Origin: Clostridia bacterium
GTDB lineage: Bacteria > Bacillota > Clostridia > Christensenellales > Aristaeellaceae
Direction of reading: 5' to 3'
Assembly (NCBI GenBank): GCA_017524725.1
Contig: JAFXUZ010000029.1
Span: forward strand, 1 to 41,671
DNA: 41,671 bases
The notes beneath the pieces are model-generated. The model was given only the letters and a program-made list of their open reading frames with translations, was not told the DNA's origin and made no database searches. The position numbers were made by a program, and so were the translations under genes. Positions 30,177 to 39,192 of this stretch are shown here, piece after piece; the stretch's first letter is position 1; every line of letters begins with the position of its first letter.

Positions 30177-31110
30177 TCGTTTCCCTCACGAGGCCCAGGT
30201 CCTCCGGGAGGCCCAGGATGATATTCATGTTCTGGATGGCCGCGCCGCTGGCGCCTTTGCCCAGGTTGTCGAACCGGGCGACGAGCAGGATGCGATCGCT
30301 GTTTCCGTGCACCGAGACGCGAAGGCTGTCGTACCCCGCCAGCGCGCCGGCGGAGAGGAACCCGTTTTCCCCGTCCGCGTCGTCATAGCGGACCATGCCC
30401 TCGCGGTAATAATCACGGTAGAGCGCTTTCAGGTCCTCCATGCCGCCCTTCAGTTGTCCCGCGAAGAGGGGCACGGTGACTTCCATCCCCTCAAAAAAGG
30501 GCGCGACGACCGGGCAGAAAACGGGGTCATAGGTGAGTCCGCACATGGCGCGCATCTCGGGCAGGTGCTTGTGGGCCTGGGAAAGGCCGTACTGCCGCGG
30601 GGCGTCCAGAAGGGGATCGCGGCCTTCGGATTCGTATTCCGCGATCATTTTTTTGCCGCCGCCGGAATACCCGGTCAGGGAAAAGCAGGTGAGTTTTTCG
30701 TCCGGGGCAACAAGCCCGTTTTCGGTGAGGGGCGCCACCAGGGAGATAAAACCCGTGGCGTGGCAGCCGGGATTGGCGACGCGCTTTGCCCGTCGGATCT
30801 TTTCCCTCAGGCCCGTCAGCTCCGGGAAGCCGTAGGTCCATCCCGGCGCAGTCCGGTGGGCCGTGGAGGTGTCGATGACCACGGTATCCGGGTTTTCCAG
30901 CATGGCGACGGCCTGCCGGCTGGCTTCGTCCGGAAGGCAGAGGAAGGTGATGTCGCTCCGGTCCATGGCGTCCTTCACACAGGCGGGATCCTTGCGCCTG
31001 TCGTCGGGAAGGACGATCAGGCTAAGGTCCTCCCGGGAGGACAGGCGGTTGTAAATATTCAGCCCGGTGGTGCCGGAAGCGCCGTTGAGAAAAACGCTGC
31101 AGGTTTTCAT
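30169..31110 (-). CDS. argC: N-acetyl-gamma-glutamyl-phosphate reductase, short (type 2)
   Basis: A 313-residue NADPH-dependent reductase making N-acetylglutamate semialdehyde. It is the short form with the dinucleotide pattern LNGASGTTGLNIYNRL at the N-terminus and the catalytic cysteine in VANPGCHATG. The longer Bacillus type has about 345 residues and a GYTGAEL-like start, so this is the alternative ArgC2 lineage. The stop overlaps the GNAT gene start by 8 bases. Repeat copy D lies between it and argH upstream. Confidence 0.93.
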   Translation of the reverse strand: MKTCSVFLNGASGTTGLNIYNRLSSREDLSLIVLPDDRRKDPACVKDAMDRSDITFLCLPDEASRQAVAMLENPDTVVIDTSTAHRTAPGWTYGFPELTGLREKIRRAKRVANPGCHATGFISLVAPLTENGLVAPDEKLTCFSLTGYSGGGKKMIAEYESEGRDPLLDAPRQYGLSQAHKHLPEMRAMCGLTYDPVFCPVVAPFFEGMEVTVPLFAGQLKGGMEDLKALYRDYYREGMVRYDDADGENGFLSAGALAGYDSLRVSVHGNSDRILLVARFDNLGKGASGAAIQNMNIILGLPEDLGLVRETNG

Positions 31111-31135
31111 TGTGATCTACGCTCCAATTTTGTCT

Positions 31136-31206
31136 GATAACAGAGTCGAGTCTGATAAACGGCGGACCCTCATGGCGCATGATCGCCGGTGAAGGCGGGA
31201 AAAACC
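31136..31206 (+). repeat. R1 repeat, copy D
   Basis: Fourth and most diverged R1 element, lying about 11 nt after the argH stop and ahead of argC. Despite the differences, its reverse strand stays open in the same frame as copies A-C. Confidence 0.75.
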
Positions 31207-31217
31207 TTTACGAGGTC

Positions 31218-32609
31218 TCAGGCTTCATCCCGTTCGTGTTTTATCCAGTCCCCGGCCCAGATGATCTGCTTCTCCACCGAATCAGGCCCGGTGGAGCCCA
31301 TGGAGATGCGCTTTGCGACACAGGCGTCCAGGCTGATCTCGGAGTATACGTCCTCGTCGATCAGCGCGGAGCGGGCACGGTACTCTTCCAGGGGCAGGTC
31401 CTCCAGGACGGTCCCCCGTTGGATGCATTCATGCACCAGCTGCCCCGACAGTTTGTAGGCCTCCCGGAAGGGCATGCCTTTTTTGGTCAGGTAATCCGCC
31501 AGGTCCGTGGCGTTGATAAAGCCCTGGCGTGCGGCCCGGAGCATGTTTTCCTTCAGGGGCTCCATGGTGCGGATCATCGGGGCGAACACCTTCAGACACA
31601 TTTTGACGGTGTCCAGGGCGTCGAAGACCCCTTCCTTGTCCTCCTGCATGTCCTTGTTGTAAGCCAGGGGGAGCCCCTTGAGGGTGGTCAGGAGGCCCAT
31701 CAGCGCGCCGTAGACCCGGCCGGTCTTGCCCCGGCACAATTCCGCCATGTCCGGGTTCTTTTTCTGGGGCATGATGGAAGAGCCGGTGGTAAAGGCGTCC
31801 GAAAGCCGGACAAAGCGGAATTCCCAGGAGGACCAGAGGATCAGCTCCTCCGACAGGCGGCTTAAGTGCATCATCAGGATGCTGAGGCACGAAAGCAGCT
31901 CCAGGCAGAAATCCCGGTCGCTGACACCGTCCATGGAATTGAGGCAGGGGGCGGAAAAGCCCAGCAATTCCGCCTCGTACTCCCGGTCGGTGTTATAGGT
32001 GGTGCCGGCAAGGGCGCAGGAGCCGATGGGGCAGGAATCCATGCGCTTCAGGCAGTCCTTCAGGCGGGAAACGTCGCGGGACAGCATCATGACGTAGGCC
32101 AGCAGGTGGTGGGCCAGCAGGACGGGCTGTGCGCGCTGCAGGTGGGTATAGCCGGGCATCACCGCGTCCCGGCCGCCGCGGGCCTGTTCAAGGAGCGCTT
32201 CAGCCAGGTCCAGGATGAGGGAAATGACCGCGCCTGTTTCGTCCCTGAGGTACATACGCATGTCCAGGGCCACCTGGTCGTTGCGGCTGCGGGCGGTATG
32301 CAGGCGCTTGCCGGGGGCGCCGATGCGGTCCGTCAGTTCCGCTTCGATAAACATGTGGATGTCCTCGGCCGAGGGATCGAAGGACAGCCTTCCGCTTTCC
32401 AGGTCCCGGAGGATCCCCTCCAGGCCGGAAATGATGGAAGCGGCCTCGCCTTCACCGAGGATGCCCTGCTTCATGAGCATCCTGGCGTGGGCGATGCTGC
32501 CCCGGATGTCCTGGCGGTACATCCGGCTGTCAAATGAAATGGAGGAATTGAAATCGTCTGCGATGGAATCGGTCACGCCGTCGGTCCGGCCGGCCCACAT
32601 TTTCGCCAT
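31218..32609 (-). CDS. argH: Argininosuccinate lyase
   Basis: A 463-residue member of the fumarase/aspartase superfamily, splitting argininosuccinate into arginine and fumarate. The signature loop GSSIMPQKKNPD with the catalytic serine is intact, as are SRNDQVA and GYTHLQRAQP. Length is normal. It follows argG after a 114-bp gap containing a strong hairpin. The last step of the pathway lies near the front of the operon. Confidence 0.97.
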   Translation of the reverse strand: MAKMWAGRTDGVTDSIADDFNSSISFDSRMYRQDIRGSIAHARMLMKQGILGEGEAASIISGLEGILRDLESGRLSFDPSAEDIHMFIEAELTDRIGAPGKRLHTARSRNDQVALDMRMYLRDETGAVISLILDLAEALLEQARGGRDAVMPGYTHLQRAQPVLLAHHLLAYVMMLSRDVSRLKDCLKRMDSCPIGSCALAGTTYNTDREYEAELLGFSAPCLNSMDGVSDRDFCLELLSCLSILMMHLSRLSEELILWSSWEFRFVRLSDAFTTGSSIMPQKKNPDMAELCRGKTGRVYGALMGLLTTLKGLPLAYNKDMQEDKEGVFDALDTVKMCLKVFAPMIRTMEPLKENMLRAARQGFINATDLADYLTKKGMPFREAYKLSGQLVHECIQRGTVLEDLPLEEYRARSALIDEDVYSEISLDACVAKRISMGSTGPDSVEKQIIWAGDWIKHERDEA

Positions 32610-32634
32610 GGGATGCTCCTTTAAATTCCGATAT

Positions 32635-32672
32635 GTCCCGGGCGGAAAACCGCCCGGGACAGTTTTTTTCTT
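32635..32672 (+). terminator. Strong hairpin with plus-strand T run between argG and argH
   Basis: A perfect 11-bp stem GTCCCGGGCGG (32635-32645 with 32650-32660) around AAAA. On the plus strand it is followed by AGTTTTTTTCTTTTT, but the arg genes run on the minus strand, where no T run follows. It may stop antisense transcription or protect the processed argH mRNA. Confidence 0.65.
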
Positions 32673-32723
32673 TTTACTGACCGTGCCTTGGGCACCGGTT
32701 CCGGATTATCCGCGTCCGGTGGA

Positions 32724-33941
32724 TCACCTGCGGCCGTCCACCAGGGCCTGGACCTTGATGGGAAGGCCGTAGAGGTTGATGAACCCGCGGGAATCGGTCT
32801 GGTCGTAATCGCTCTCGCCGAAGGTGGCGATCTCTTCGCTGTACAGGCTGAAGGGGCTCCAGACGCCGGCGTTGATGATGTTGCCCTTGTACAGCTTCAG
32901 CCGCACCTTGCCGGTGACCCGCTCCTGGGTCTTGTCCACAAAGGCGCTCAGGGCTTCCCTCAGGGGGGTGAACCACTGGCCGTTGTACACGAGTTCCGCG
33001 AAGGTGATGGACAGGCGCTCCTTTTCGTGGGCGGTCATCTTGTCCAGGCACAGCGTCTCCAATACCTTGTGGGCTTTGTAGAGGATGGTGCCGCCGGGGG
33101 TCTCGTATACGCCGCGGCACTTCATGCCCACCAGCCGGTTCTCCACGATGTCGATGATGCCGATGCCGTTTTTGCCGCCGATCTCGTTGAGTTTCAGGAT
33201 GATGTCCTTGGCGCTCAGCTTTTCCCCGTCCAGGGCTACAGGGACGCCCTGTTCGAATTCCAGGGTCACATAGCTGGGCTCGTCAGGGGCGTCGATGGGG
33301 CTGACGCCCATCTCCAGGAAGCCCTTCTTTTCGTACTGCGGTTCGTTGCCGGTGTCCTCCAGGTCCAGGCCCTCGTGGCTCAGGTGCCAGAGGTTCTTGT
33401 CCTTGGAATAGTTGGTCTCCCGGTTGATCCTCAGGGGCACGTTGTGGGCCTCGGCGTAGTCGATCTCCTCATCCCTGGACTTGATGTTCCATTCCCGCCA
33501 GGGGGCGATGATATGCATACCGGGGGCAAAGTGCTTGATGGCCAGTTCGAAACGCACCTGGTCGTTGCCCTTGCCGGTGCAGCCGTGCACGATGGCGTCG
33601 GCGTTTTCCTTTTTGGCGATCTCCACCAGGCCCTTGGCGATGCAGGGACGGGCGTGGCTGGTGCCCAGCAGGTAATCCTCATAAACGGCCCCCGCCTTCA
33701 TGGTGGGGATGATGAAATCGTTGACGTATTCATCGGTCAGGTCCAGGATGTACAGCTTGCTGGCGCCGGTCTTCAGGGCCTTTTCCTCCAGGCCTTCCAG
33801 TTCGTCCGCCTGGCCCACGTTGCCGCACACGGCGATGACTTCGCAGTTATTGTAGTTTTCCTTCAGCCAGGGGATGATAATGGAGGTGTCCAGGCCTCCG
33901 GAATAACTGAGAACGACTTTTTTGATGTCTTCCTTTTTCAT
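32724..33941 (-). CDS. argG: Argininosuccinate synthase
   Basis: A 405-residue synthase joining citrulline and aspartate with ATP. The N-terminal PP-loop is [12 protein letters not shown], followed by family patterns [14 protein letters not shown] [14 protein letters not shown] and SRDEEIDYA. Length is normal. It is the first gene of the arginine operon and lies just downstream of a near-consensus promoter covered by two ARG boxes. The order argG-argH-argC-GNAT-argJ-argB-argD-argF gives every enzyme from glutamate to arginine. Confidence 0.97.
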   Translation of the reverse strand: MKKEDIKKVVLSYSGGLDTSIIIPWLKENYNNCEVIAVCGNVGQADELEGLEEKALKTGASKLYILDLTDEYVNDFIIPTMKAGAVYEDYLLGTSHARPCIAKGLVEIAKKENADAIVHGCTGKGNDQVRFELAIKHFAPGMHIIAPWREWNIKSRDEEIDYAEAHNVPLRINRETNYSKDKNLWHLSHEGLDLEDTGNEPQYEKKGFLEMGVSPIDAPDEPSYVTLEFEQGVPVALDGEKLSAKDIILKLNEIGGKNGIGIIDIVENRLVGMKCRGVYETPGGTILYKAHKVLETLCLDKMTAHEKERLSITFAELVYNGQWFTPLREALSAFVDKTQERVTGKVRLKLYKGNIINAGVWSPFSLYSEEIATFGESDYDQTDSRGFINLYGLPIKVQALVDGRR

Positions 33942-33962
33942 CTTGGGTCCCTCCGAATAAAA

Positions 33963-34001
33963 AGTGAAAATTTATGCAATGAACATGAAATATTATGCAT
34001 T
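33963..34001 (-). promoter_or_regulatory. ArgR operator (two ARG boxes)
   Basis: Two 18-bp boxes, 33984-34001 (minus strand AATGCATAATATTTCATG) and 33963-33980 (ATTGCATAAATTTTCACT), separated by exactly 3 bp. They match the ARG-box consensus AATGAATAATTATTCATA at about 14 and 12 positions. The tandem spacing of 21 bp is what hexameric ArgR/AhrC uses. It overlaps the -10 of the argG promoter, so repression by arginine is the simple prediction. Confidence 0.75.
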
Positions 34002-34020
34002 GAAAGAATCCAAATGTCAA
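33992..34020 (-). promoter_or_regulatory. Promoter of the arginine operon
   Basis: Perfect TTGACA (34015-34020), a 17-nt spacer and CATAAT (33992-33997) on the minus strand. The -10 lies inside the first ARG box. Confidence 0.85.
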
Positions 34021-34097
34021 CCCCCACGATGTGGGAAATTTCCGGCCGCATCCTGCATCGGCCGCTGTTTTTTGTCTGCCTTTCCCGGGGAAAAAAG

Positions 34098-34127
34098 TTG
34101 CGCCGGGAGGGATGGGGCGGGTATAAT
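34098..34127 (+). promoter_or_regulatory. Promoter of the acetyltransferase at 34228
   Basis: TTGCGC (34098-34103), an 18-nt spacer and TATAAT (34122-34127), diverging from the argG promoter. Confidence 0.6.
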
Positions 34128-34227
34128 ATCCGGGGAAACGGGTCCCGGTACCGCCGGGAGAGGAGCGCCGGGAGAGGGTTTCGGAGCGGAAATGCCTCTT
34201 CCGGCATAAAAAAGGAGGCTGGGGAAA

Positions 34228-34698
34228 ATGATCAGGCGGGCGGAGCAAAAGGACATCCCGGAGCTTCTGCGCCTTTTGCTGCAGGTGAACAACGTCCATG
34301 CCGCGGGAAGGCCGGACCTTTTCAGGAAGGACTGCCGCAAGTACGAGGCGGCGGACCTTGAAGGGATCCTCCGTGACGGGGAAAAGGCGGTGTTCGTAAT
34401 GACGGAGGACGGGGACAAGGTCATGGGCTATGCCTTCACCGAGATGGAACGCCATCAGGGGGAAAACAACCAGACGGACCGCGTCACGCTGTATATCGAC
34501 GATATCTGCGTGGACGAATGCGTCCGGGGGCGCGGCGTGGGGAAAGCGCTCTTTGCCCATGTAACGGCCTATGCCCGGGAAAAGGGCTGCCACAACCTGA
34601 CGCTGAACGTGTGGTGCCTGAACCCCGGGGCAATGAAATTTTATGAGGCCATGGGCATGAAGCCCTACAAGGTGGGCATGGAAGCGGTCCTCGACTGA
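34228..34698 (+). CDS. GNAT-family N-acetyltransferase
   Basis: A 156-residue GNAT beginning MIRRAEQKDIPELLRLL, a common start for the family. The acetyl-CoA loop is RGRGVGKALF (about 97-106), after the strand LYIDDICVDE. The C-terminal NPGAMKFYEAMGMKP places the usual tyrosine. The pattern resembles acetyltransferases of small amines or protein N-termini; the substrate is unknown. AAGGAGG precedes the ATG. It is divergent from the arginine operon and is probably transcribed alone. Confidence 0.85.
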   Translation: MIRRAEQKDIPELLRLLLQVNNVHAAGRPDLFRKDCRKYEAADLEGILRDGEKAVFVMTEDGDKVMGYAFTEMERHQGENNQTDRVTLYIDDICVDECVRGRGVGKALFAHVTAYAREKGCHNLTLNVWCLNPGAMKFYEAMGMKPYKVGMEAVLD

Positions 34699-34721
34699 CC
34701 GGAAGATAAGCTTCCAAACAG

Positions 34722-34778
34722 CATCAGGACATTTCTCCGCCGAATGAAACCGGCGGGAAATGCCCTGATGTTTGTTTT
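34722..34778 (+). terminator. Long hairpin terminator after the acetyltransferase
   Basis: CATCAGGACATTTC...CCGCCG (34722-34742) pairs with 34751-34770 over about 20 bp with one mismatch and one bulge, followed by TTTGTTTT. It also lies after the convergent tpiA gene. Confidence 0.8.
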
Positions 34779-34831
34779 CCGGCCGCCCCCGCAGGAGCGG
34801 TGGGCGGCCGGACCTGACGCAACGGGGGTTA

Positions 34832-35584
34832 TTATTTGTCGAAATTGACCACCAGGGAGAAATCGGGGGCCTTCAGGCTGGCGCCGCCGATGAGTCCGCC
34901 GTCGATCTCCTTCTGGGCCATGAGCCCCTTGACGTTCTTGGGATTCATGCTGCCGCCGTACTGGATGCGGACCTTTTCAGCCACTTCGCAGCCGTACTTG
35001 CCGGCGATGGCCTTGCGGATGACGCCGATGGTCTCGTTTGCCTGCTCGTCGGTGGCGGTCAGGCCGGTGCCGATGGCCCAGACAGGCTCATAGGCGATGA
35101 CGGCGGAGGCGACCTCACCGTCGGTCAATCCGGTCAGGGCGATGAGGGTCTGGTAAGTGACCAGGGCGTCGGTGTAGCCGGCTTCCCGCTCTTCCTTGTG
35201 TTCACCCACGCAGATGATGGGGGTGAGCCCGGCGGCCACGGCGGCCTTCACGCGCAGGTTGACCGTCTCGTCGGTCTCGCCGAAATAGGTGCGGCGTTCG
35301 CTGTGGCCGATAATGACGTATTCCACGCCGCATTCCTTGAGCATGGCGGCGGAGATCTCGCCGGTGTAGGCGCCGCTTTCCTTGAAGTGGACGTTTTCGG
35401 CGCCCAGCTTGATGTTGGAGCCCTTTACGGCTTCCGCAACGGCGGGGATATCGATGGCGGGAACGCAGACCACCACGGTGGCGGAGGCGTCCTTGACCAG
35501 GGGCTTGAGCTCCTCCACCAGGGCTTTGGCTTCGGCGGGAGTCTTGTTCATTTTCCAGTTGCCGGCAATGATCGGGGTACGCAT
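34832..35584 (-). CDS. tpiA: Triosephosphate isomerase
   Basis: A 250-residue TIM of normal length. Present: the N-terminal substrate-binding AGNWKMNKT, the catalytic histidine in VIIGHSERR, the catalytic glutamate in AYEPVWAIGTG, and the phosphate loops RIQYGGS and GLIGGASLK. It interconverts dihydroxyacetone phosphate and glyceraldehyde 3-phosphate. AAAAGGAG precedes the ATG. It is third in cggR-pgk-tpiA, but a terminator-like hairpin separates it from pgk. Confidence 0.97.
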   Translation of the reverse strand: MRTPIIAGNWKMNKTPAEAKALVEELKPLVKDASATVVVCVPAIDIPAVAEAVKGSNIKLGAENVHFKESGAYTGEISAAMLKECGVEYVIIGHSERRTYFGETDETVNLRVKAAVAAGLTPIICVGEHKEEREAGYTDALVTYQTLIALTGLTDGEVASAVIAYEPVWAIGTGLTATDEQANETIGVIRKAIAGKYGCEVAEKVRIQYGGSMNPKNVKGLMAQKEIDGGLIGGASLKAPDFSLVVNFDK

Positions 35585-35633
35585 ATGGCTGGTTTCTCCT
35601 TTTAAATAAGTTCTGCTGCGTTAAAAAAACGCA

Positions 35634-35663
35634 TAAAACCCTGCCGGGGGCGGCCCGGCAGGG
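35634..35663 (-). terminator. Terminator or attenuator between pgk and tpiA
   Basis: A perfect 10-bp stem CCCTGCCGGG (35639-35648 with 35654-35663), followed on the minus strand by TTTTATGCG. It would limit read-through from pgk into tpiA. Confidence 0.75.
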
Positions 35664-35675
35664 AAGGAAACGGTT

Positions 35676-36866
35676 TTACTTGTCGTTCAGGGCGGCAATG
35701 CCGGGCAGTTCCTTGCCTTCGAGGAATTCGAGGCTGGCGCCGCCGCCGGTGGACACATGGGTGACCTTGTCGGCAAAGCCCATCTGGGTGATGGCAGCCG
35801 CGCTGTCGCCGCCGCCGATGATGGTGGTGCCGGGGTTGCTGGCAACGGCTTCAGCGATGCAGCGGGTGCCCACGGCGAAGGTGGGGAATTCGAACACGCC
35901 CATGGGGCCGTTCCAGACGATGGTCTTGGCGCGGCGGATCTCGCCGACGAACAGCTCACGGGTGACCGGGCCGATGTCCAGGCCTTCGAAGCCGTCGGGG
36001 ATCTCCTGGGAGTGGACGGTGATGTGGAGCGCGTCGTTTGAGAACTTGTCGCCGGCCTCGTTATCCACGGGCAGCACGATGCGGACGCCCTTGTAGGCGG
36101 CCCGGGCCAGGATGTCCTTGGCCAGTTCCATCTTGTCGTCCTCGCACAGGGAATTGCCGATGCGGCCGCCCATGGCTTTCTGGAAGGTGTAGGCCATGCC
36201 GCCGCCGATGATCAGCACGTTGACCTTGGTGAGCAGGTTGTTGATGACCTCGATCTTGTCGGACACCTTGGCGCCGCCGAGGATGGCCAGGAAGGGACGG
36301 GCGGGATCGGCCAGGGCGCCGCCCATGACCTTGAGTTCCTTTTCGATCAGGTAGCCGGCCACGCTGGGCAGGTAATGGGTGACGCCTTCGGTGGAGGCGT
36401 GGGCGCGGTGCGCGGTGCCGAACGCGTCGTTGACGAACAGGTCGGCATAGGAGGCCAGCTTCTTGGCGAACTCGGGATCGTTGGCTTCTTCTTCTTTATG
36501 GAAGCGGAGGTTTTCCAGCAGGCAGACTTCGCCGTCCTTGAGGGAAGCGGTGACGCTGTCGGCGTCCTCGCCGATGACGTCCTTGCACATTTTCACTTCC
36601 TGGCCCAGCAGCTCGGAAAGCCGGACGGCCACGGGAGCGAGGGAGTACTTGTCGTTGAACTGTCCCTTGGGACGGCCCAGATGGCTGCACAGAACCACTT
36701 TCGCGCCGTTCTTCACCAGGTACTTGATGGTGGGAAGCGCGCCGACGATGCGGTTTTCGTCCGTGATCTTCTTGTTGGCGTCCAGCGGCACGTTGAAGTC
36801 AACGCGCACCAGGACCCGTTTGCCCTGGACAGAAACATCTTCGATGGTCTTCTTGTTGTAGTTCAT
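35676..36866 (-). CDS. pgk: Phosphoglycerate kinase
   Basis: A 396-residue PGK of normal length. The N-terminal substrate site is [12 protein letters not shown], with SHLGRPKG and [11 protein letters not shown] following; the nucleotide side shows [22 protein letters not shown] and the ATP-binding GGGDSAAA near the end. It transfers phosphate from 1,3-bisphosphoglycerate to ADP. The ATG at 36866 follows GAGGAG; upstream codons in the open frame overlap cggR and are not real. Downstream of cggR with no gap gene between them. Confidence 0.97.
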   Translation of the reverse strand: MNYNKKTIEDVSVQGKRVLVRVDFNVPLDANKKITDENRIVGALPTIKYLVKNGAKVVLCSHLGRPKGQFNDKYSLAPVAVRLSELLGQEVKMCKDVIGEDADSVTASLKDGEVCLLENLRFHKEEEANDPEFAKKLASYADLFVNDAFGTAHRAHASTEGVTHYLPSVAGYLIEKELKVMGGALADPARPFLAILGGAKVSDKIEVINNLLTKVNVLIIGGGMAYTFQKAMGGRIGNSLCEDDKMELAKDILARAAYKGVRIVLPVDNEAGDKFSNDALHITVHSQEIPDGFEGLDIGPVTRELFVGEIRRAKTIVWNGPMGVFEFPTFAVGTRCIAEAVASNPGTTIIGGGDSAAAITQMGFADKVTHVSTGGGASLEFLEGKELPGIAALNDK

Positions 36867-36945
36867 GACGAATCTCCTCACTTCATGATTTGTTGGGTCG
36901 TTGGGGTGGACAGTTATTTCCGGGCCCGAAGGCCGTGGGAACAGG

Positions 36946-37989
36946 TCAGGGAAGCGGCCGGTCCGCTTCGAGGAGGGAAAGCATCTTCCTGGCGGCGCTC
37001 TCGTCGGTGACAAGGGCGCAGTGCTTCTGGAAGCGCAGGCAGGCGATGACAGCCTCGGCTTTGGTCTCGCCGCAGGCCGCGGCGAGGACGCGCTCTTCGG
37101 ACGCGGGCTGGATGGTGTTCCAGGTGTCCAGGCGGTAGACCGGACGGCCGAGACGGTCGAAAAACACGCCGAATGCCTCGCCCACGGCGCCTTTTTCACG
37201 GAGCATGCCGAGGATGGCGGGGGAGAGGTGGCGTTTTTCGGCCATGATGTCGGCGCGACCGATGCCGTGGATCACCACGTCCGCCCGGTGGATCAGTTCC
37301 ACCGTTTCCCGGACGTCGTCCATTTTGATGATCTCCTTCAGGGCGTCGGCGTCCAGGGTGTCGGGCAGGTGGATCATGCGGTATTCCCCGCCCAGCTTTT
37401 CGGCGATCTCGGCGGCGATGACGCTGGCCTGGCCCTCCATGACGGGGCCGATGCCGCCCCTGAGGGGGACCACCATCACGCGCCGGGCGCCGCCTGAGGT
37501 CAGCCCGTCGGCCACGGCGGCCATGGTGCTCCCGCCGCTGACGGCAAGGATGTCGCCTTCGCGCAGCTCTTTTTTAAGCTCCCGGGCGGCGCGGCGGCCC
37601 ACTTCCGTCAGTACGCGGGGATCTGTGTCCGCGTTGCCGCGCACCACCGATACGCTGCGGCATCCGAGGGCCCGGGACAGAGCGTCCTCCAGGCTGCTCA
37701 GGGAAAAGAGGCGTTCGCTCACCTCACCGGCGGCGGCAAGCAGCGCTTTCGCGCGGGGGGTGATCTTCATCCCCGAGGCGTCCGAAACGATCAGCCCCTG
37801 CTGCCTGAGGCCGTCCGACGCGGCGCGGATCTCTCTTTCGGTCATCGAGAGCCGCGAGGCCAGGGCCCGGCGGCCGACCGGCTGCGTCTGGCTTACCTGG
37901 CAGAGCACCTGCGCCATTTTCCCGATCTCAAGCGTCTTTTCCGGCGCGAGCGAAAGGAAAAGCGACAGCAGATCGTCTTGAGGCAACAT
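36946..37989 (-). CDS. cggR: Central glycolytic genes regulator, SorC family
   Basis: A 347-residue regulator. An N-terminal winged helix (about 20-85, with [28 protein letters not shown]) precedes a SorC-type sugar-phosphate-binding domain (about 90-345, [14 protein letters not shown] and [13 protein letters not shown]). CggR of Bacillus represses the gapA-pgk-tpiA operon and is relieved by fructose-1,6-bisphosphate. Here it sits directly ahead of pgk and tpiA, supporting the same role. AAGGAG precedes the ATG. A glyceraldehyde-3-phosphate dehydrogenase gene, usual between cggR and pgk, is missing. Confidence 0.92.
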   Translation of the reverse strand: MLPQDDLLSLFLSLAPEKTLEIGKMAQVLCQVSQTQPVGRRALASRLSMTEREIRAASDGLRQQGLIVSDASGMKITPRAKALLAAAGEVSERLFSLSSLEDALSRALGCRSVSVVRGNADTDPRVLTEVGRRAARELKKELREGDILAVSGGSTMAAVADGLTSGGARRVMVVPLRGGIGPVMEGQASVIAAEIAEKLGGEYRMIHLPDTLDADALKEIIKMDDVRETVELIHRADVVIHGIGRADIMAEKRHLSPAILGMLREKGAVGEAFGVFFDRLGRPVYRLDTWNTIQPASEERVLAAACGETKAEAVIACLRFQKHCALVTDESAARKMLSLLEADRPLP

Positions 37990-38013
37990 GGCTCACTCCT
38001 TCTTTGGACCTTC

Positions 38014-38032
38014 TTTGCCCGCTCCGGGCAAA
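38014..38032. promoter_or_regulatory. Palindrome in the cggR leader, possible operator
   Basis: TTTGCCCG and CGGGCAAA flank CTC. It lies between the cggR promoter and start, a plausible place for autoregulation or an mRNA hairpin. I cannot match it to a known CggR operator. Confidence 0.35.
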
Positions 38033-38047
38033 AAATGCCCCGCAGAG

Positions 38048-38076
38048 AGTATACCATATCCGCTTCCGGAGGGCAA
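38048..38076 (-). promoter_or_regulatory. Promoter of the cggR-pgk-tpiA operon
   Basis: TTGCCC (38071-38076), a 17-nt spacer and TATACT (38048-38053) with an extended TGG, on the minus strand. Confidence 0.65.
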
Positions 38077-38201
38077 CGGATATTTCTTCTTTTTTTATAT
38101 TTTGCGTTCTTTTGCGTTTTCGGCCGGCCTGTTACGGGACGGATATCGACAAAGGGCCCGCAAAGCGGCGCAGCCGCTCGCCCGTCTGCCTTTGCGGGGC
38201 T

Positions 38202-38957
38202 TCAGGGCGTTTCGGGACCGGTCTGCCCCATATGTTCCATGTTGCCCGACAGGGCCATGAGGGCGGTGATGGCGCAAAGGCCGGCGGTCTCGGTGCGAAG
38301 GATGCGGGGGCCGAGGGTGACGGGAAGGCCGCCGCCCGCTTTCATCAGGGCGATCTCCCCTTCGGTGATGCCGCCTTCGGGGCCGATAACGACGGCCACG
38401 CTCCTCGGGCGCTCCTTCAGGGAACGCCACCAGGCGAGGGGCCCGGGGCCGGCAGCCCCCTCCCATGGGATAAGGACCGCGTCGAATCCGCCGAAAGATG
38501 AGCACATTTCCGAAGGGGTCATGGGAAGGGAAACGGAAGGGCACAGGGAACGGCCGCTCTGCTTGGCCGCTTCCCGCACGATGCGGGAGAGCCTTTCGGC
38601 CTTGCGGGCCGCGTCCTTCGCCCCCCAGACGGACACGCACCTTTCAAAGGCGACCGGACGGATGCCGGTGACGCCCGCCTCGGTGCATTTCTGGCACACC
38701 ATGTCCATTTTGTCCCCCTTGGGGATGCCCTGGAACAGGGTGAAACGGATGTCGGATTCGGTGCCCGGCAGCGCGCGGAGGATGGGGAAGCGGTTGACCT
38801 GGGAAAAGGCGGAGGCATACAGGCCGCCGTCGATCATCAGGACGACTTCCTCGCCTTCCCTGAGGCGCATTACGTCGCGGGCGTGGTGCATCTCGCCTTC
38901 GTCCAGGCGGGCGAGGGCGGTCTCACCGGGAAGGAAAGAGGCGAAAAACCTGGGCAA
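38202..38957 (-). CDS. rsmE: 16S rRNA m3U1498 methyltransferase
   Basis: A 251-residue SPOUT methyltransferase acting on U1498 of 16S rRNA. The N-terminal PUA-like domain is followed by the trefoil-knot segment with VIGPEGGITEGEIALM and LGPRILRTETAGL, both diagnostic. I choose a TTG start at 38957, because AAGGAG lies 9 nt upstream and translation then begins PRFFASFL, as RsmE proteins usually do. An ATG 18 codons earlier (39011) is the alternative. Single gene, about 125 bp upstream of the cggR promoter. Confidence 0.88.
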   Translation of the reverse strand: MPRFFASFLPGETALARLDEGEMHHARDVMRLREGEEVVLMIDGGLYASAFSQVNRFPILRALPGTESDIRFTLFQGIPKGDKMDMVCQKCTEAGVTGIRPVAFERCVSVWGAKDAARKAERLSRIVREAAKQSGRSLCPSVSLPMTPSEMCSSFGGFDAVLIPWEGAAGPGPLAWWRSLKERPRSVAVVIGPEGGITEGEIALMKAGGGLPVTLGPRILRTETAGLCAITALMALSGNMEHMGQTGPETP

Positions 38958-39192
38958 GTCGATCCGCTCCTTATGAAATGGATTGCGGGAAACAGATCCC
39001 GGCGGGACCATTTTATCCTACCCTGCGGGGAATGTCCAGACGGGGAAAGGGCAAAGTTCACGGCAGGGAAAAAAGGGGCGGGCGCCGGGAACAAATATAT
39101 AAAAAGGAAGGGGAAAGCGCGGCAGGGAAAGGGCAGCGGGGAAGAAAAAGCAAAAACATCGCAAATCCCCTGAAAGAATGCAAAGAAACCGC
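38958..39192. other. Purine-biased intergenic stretch
   Basis: No gene is supported between rsmE and the rpsT promoter. The plus strand from about 39040 to 39190 is strikingly rich in A and G (runs such as GGGGAAAGGGCAAAG and GCAGCGGGGAAGAAAAAGC). No ribosome-binding site plus frame fits. Confidence 0.5.

Noticed and set aside
32688..34361. Plus-strand frame of 557 codons opposite argG
   Set aside because: A shadow of argG; it runs through the ARG boxes and promoters and its sequence is repetitive Gly/Val/Asp/Gln-rich.
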